Positions 5,928 through 7,480 of a stretch of 7,480 bases of DNA are shown here, in pieces. The DNA is from Bordetella parapertussis (GTDB taxonomy: Bacteria > Pseudomonadota > Gammaproteobacteria > Burkholderiales > CAIKXV01). Both the position numbers and the translations under genes were made by a program. The stretch lies in assembly GCA_945877995.1 (NCBI GenBank), contig CAMDXD010000192.1, forward strand, positions 1 to 7,480. Reading direction: 5' to 3'. Under the pieces are notes generated by a model. That model saw nothing but the letters and a program-made list of their open reading frames with translations, was not told the DNA's origin and ran no database searches. Each line of letters starts with the position of its first letter. The stretch's first letter is position 1.

Positions 5928-6389
5928 TCAGATCGGCCAGATGCGGAACGGGATACGCAGCACGAACACGAACAGCGCCAGCGCGGCGGCCGACAGACCG
6001 ACGGACAGCAGCACGACCTCCTTCCAGCGCAGCTTCGGTTCGATCAGGCAGGCCACAGCCACGGTGAGCATCGACGCCAGCACCAGCCCAAGGCTGCCGA
6101 TCGTGGCCGCGAACACGACCAGTGCGGCGACGATGCCCAGCACCGCGCGCGGCGATACCGCGTCGATCGGGTCCGTTCCGCGCCGTACCGAGTGCACCAG
6201 CACGACGACACCGATCAGCACCATGCCCCAGCACACCAGTGTCGGCGCATAGCCCGGCCCCATCTCCTGCGCGCTGCCGGTGGCGAGACCCCGGCCGAAC
6301 CACAGGCCGAGGGCGCCGAAGCAGATGAACATCAGCCCCGCGCCGAGGCCCTGTCCGGCACGGGTTACGGGGGTGGCGGGGGGCTGCAC
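5928..6389 (-). CDS. tctB: Tripartite tricarboxylate transporter small membrane subunit TctB
   Basis: With the GTG start at 6389 the protein has 153 residues, the normal TctB size. It begins V(M)QPPATPVTRAGQGLGAG. Hydrophobic segments lie near residues 13-32, 50-65, 80-116 (probably two helices) and 123-148. The MGPGYAP motif at 43-49, between the first two segments, is the family signature. The reading frame stays open far upstream, through tctC in another frame, so its boundary must be set by context. GTG lies 2 nt after the tctC TAG, whereas the next ATG at 6332 would cut into the first helix. There is no Shine-Dalgarno sequence, so translation is probably coupled to tctC. TctB is needed with TctA for transport, but its molecular role is poorly defined. 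The family call is firm; the start is moderately sure. Confidence 0.88.
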   Translation of the reverse strand: MQPPATPVTRAGQGLGAGLMFICFGALGLWFGRGLATGSAQEMGPGYAPTLVCWGMVLIGVVVLVHSVRRGTDPIDAVSPRAVLGIVAALVVFAATIGSLGLVLASMLTVAVACLIEPKLRWKEVVLLSVGLSAAALALFVFVLRIPFRIWPI

Positions 6390-6391
6390 GA

Positions 6392-7360
6392 CTACTGCCG
6401 CTTGATGCCGTGTTCCTTCATCACCTTGCCCCAGACCGCCACTTCCTTGCGGATGAAGTCGGTGTAGTTCTTCAGATTGAGACCGGGGATCGGCTGTACG
6501 CCGAGCGCCGCGATGCCGGCGGCGGCCTTCGGATCCTTGCCAGCCTCGGTGAACGCAGCGTTGACCCGCTGCACGATGTCCTGCGGCAGGTTCGCCGGGC
6601 CGGCCATCAGGAACCAGTTGGTCACCACCACGTCCGGGAAGCCGAGTTCGCGCAGCGTGGGGATCTCGGGGAACTGCGGTGCACGGTCCTGCGAGGTGAC
6701 TGCAATGCCACGGATCTCGCCGCCCTTCAGCCCGCCGACATGGGCGCCGAGCGTGTTCCACAGCGAGGCCACTTCGCCCGACACGATGCTCGCCTGTGCC
6801 TCGGGCGCTCCCTTGAACGGTACATGGGTGAGCCTGACACCCGCCTCGCCGGCGAACAGTGCCCCGGTGAGGTGGCCGACGCTGCCGGTACCGCTGTTGG
6901 CGAAGGTCTGTGGCGATTTCTTCGCGGCGGCGACGAAGTCCTGGATGGTCTTGATCGGAGACTTGGCGCTCACCGCGACCAGGATCGGCGCACCGCCGAA
7001 CATGTAGAGGTAGGTGAAGTCCTTCGCCACATCGTAGGGCGGCTTCTCGAACAGCACCTGGGCGATCGCGGCCGGACCGGTGGTGGTCACCAGCAGCGTG
7101 TAGCCGTCGGCTGGCGCCTGGGCAACCACGGCACTGCCGATCGATCCGCCCGCACCCGGGCGGCTCTCGATGATCAGCTGCGTACCGAGACCCTTCTCGA
7201 CGCGCTCGGTGGTGAGACGCATCAGCAGGTCGGAGGTGCCGCCGGGCGTGAACGGGTTGATCACGCGGATCGGACGCTCGGGCCACTTGCTCTGCGCCAA
7301 TACCGGTGCGGCGAGCGCGCACGACAGCGCGACCATCAACGACTTGCTGGCAAAACGCAT
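6392..7360 (-). CDS. tctC: Bug-family tripartite tricarboxylate transporter substrate-binding protein TctC
   Basis: A 322-residue periplasmic binding protein that captures the substrate for TctAB. The signal peptide is residues 1-22 (MRFASKSLMVALSCALAAPVLA, then QSKWP). Mature family hallmarks follow: WPERPIRVINPFTPGGTSD (26-44), ESRPGAGGSIGS (65-76), ADGYTLLVTTTGPAAIA (84-100), NSGTGSVGHLTGALF (155-169), VPFKGAPEAQASIVSGEV (180-197), and EIPTLRELGFPDV (232-244). Bug proteins usually bind carboxylates or neutral acids through backbone and water contacts, so the ligand cannot be inferred. The start at 7360 is chosen because AGGAG lies 9 nt upstream and a signal peptide begins there; the longer GTG start at 7459 would add 33 non-secretory residues. 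It is the first gene of the tctCBA operon. Confidence 0.95.
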   Translation of the reverse strand: MRFASKSLMVALSCALAAPVLAQSKWPERPIRVINPFTPGGTSDLLMRLTTERVEKGLGTQLIIESRPGAGGSIGSAVVAQAPADGYTLLVTTTGPAAIAQVLFEKPPYDVAKDFTYLYMFGGAPILVAVSAKSPIKTIQDFVAAAKKSPQTFANSGTGSVGHLTGALFAGEAGVRLTHVPFKGAPEAQASIVSGEVASLWNTLGAHVGGLKGGEIRGIAVTSQDRAPQFPEIPTLRELGFPDVVVTNWFLMAGPANLPQDIVQRVNAAFTEAGKDPKAAAGIAALGVQPIPGLNLKNYTDFIRKEVAVWGKVMKEHGIKRQ

Positions 7361-7369
7361 GGGCTGTAT

Positions 7370-7374
7370 CTCCT
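7370..7374 (-). promoter_or_regulatory. Ribosome binding site of tctC
   Basis: AGGAG on the minus strand, 9 nt before the ATG at 7360-7358. It settles the choice against the upstream in-frame GTG at 7459-7457. Confidence 0.75.
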
Positions 7375-7395
7375 GGGAACCATTCGGATGACGGA

Positions 7396-7412
7396 CGGCG
7401 ATCGGATCGCCG
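7396..7412. promoter_or_regulatory. Perfect 7-3-7 dyad upstream of tctC, putative operator
   Basis: CGGCGATCGGATCGCCG reads as 7-bp arms around CGG, 36 bp upstream of the tctC start codon. It may be a transcription-factor site for the tct operon or an RNA hairpin in its leader. No convincing -35/-10 pair could be placed in the 120 bp upstream of tctC, so its position relative to the promoter is unknown. Confidence 0.4.
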
Positions 7413-7450
7413 GGATGGGCGCACCCTTCAGCAAGGAGCGTTCCCGATCG

Positions 7451-7480
7451 ATGAATCACCGCCGATACAGGCGTGGGGGG
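7451..7480 (+). CDS. Possible start of a divergent gene (only 10 codons visible)
   Basis: An ATG at 7451 opens a frame (MNHRRYRRGG) that runs off the right edge. AAGGAG lies at 7433-7438, a strong Shine-Dalgarno sequence, but with 12 nt spacing, longer than ideal. A divergent regulator next to a transporter operon is a common layout, and the dyad at 7396-7412 would lie between the two genes. Ten Arg-rich codons are not enough to recognise any family, and chance is a real alternative. Confidence 0.22.
   Translation, partial: MNHRRYRRGG

Noticed and set aside
4543..6303. Minus-strand 586-codon open frame overlapping tctB and tctA
   Set aside because: It is a different frame of the same strand, rich in Arg, Gly and Pro. 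The tctB and tctA frames carry all family motifs.
6390..7424. N-terminal extension of the tctB frame through tctC
   Set aside because: The frame stays open by GC bias. The encoded residues upstream of 6389 are Arg-rich shadow of TctC, and TctB proteins are about 150 residues long.
7361..7459. Longer tctC start at the GTG at 7459
   Set aside because: It would put 33 polar residues before a clean signal peptide. The ATG at 7360 has AGGAG at 9 nt.

Overview
This is a GC-rich window with the gene content of a Gram-negative proteobacterium. The best guess is a betaproteobacterium of the Burkholderiales (Alcaligenaceae- or Comamonadaceae-like). The reasons are a Bug-type solute-binding protein in a tctCBA cassette, a TonB-dependent receptor, and dense GC-biased codon use. 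That placement is inference; no rRNA or species marker is present. Every complete gene lies on the minus strand. Only the truncated gene at the left edge, and possibly a gene starting at the right edge, lie on the plus strand.

Right to left, in the direction of transcription: 7360-4422 is a tightly packed tripartite tricarboxylate transporter operon. It holds tctC (periplasmic binding protein), tctB (small membrane subunit, GTG start 2 nt after the tctC stop) and tctA (large permease, whose ATG directly follows the tctB stop). A 90-bp region upstream of tctC carries a perfect 7-3-7 dyad and may separate it from a divergent gene beginning at 7451. Next, after a 169-bp gap with one hairpin, is a small three-helix DUF4870-like membrane protein (4252-3824).

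The third block (3783-585) looks like an outer-membrane uptake unit. A good sigma70-type promoter (TTGCCT, 17 bp, TATAAT), surrounded by repeated GTTGCAT elements, a 6-1-6 dyad over the -35 and a leader hairpin, precedes a secreted DUF4198 protein. After a 158-bp structured spacer comes a TonB-dependent siderophore-type receptor. The predicted mature DUF4198 protein begins with histidine, which suggests metal binding. The receptor gene converges on the 3' end of an outer-membrane beta-barrel gene (1-551).

Together the genes describe envelope nutrient capture: an outer-membrane receptor with a periplasmic partner for a metal or metal chelate, and a separate high-affinity carboxylate-type importer. 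No CRISPR array, insertion sequence, tRNA, rRNA or phage gene was seen. The least explained parts are the DUF4198/receptor pair with its unusual promoter region, and the repeat-bearing spacer between the two genes.
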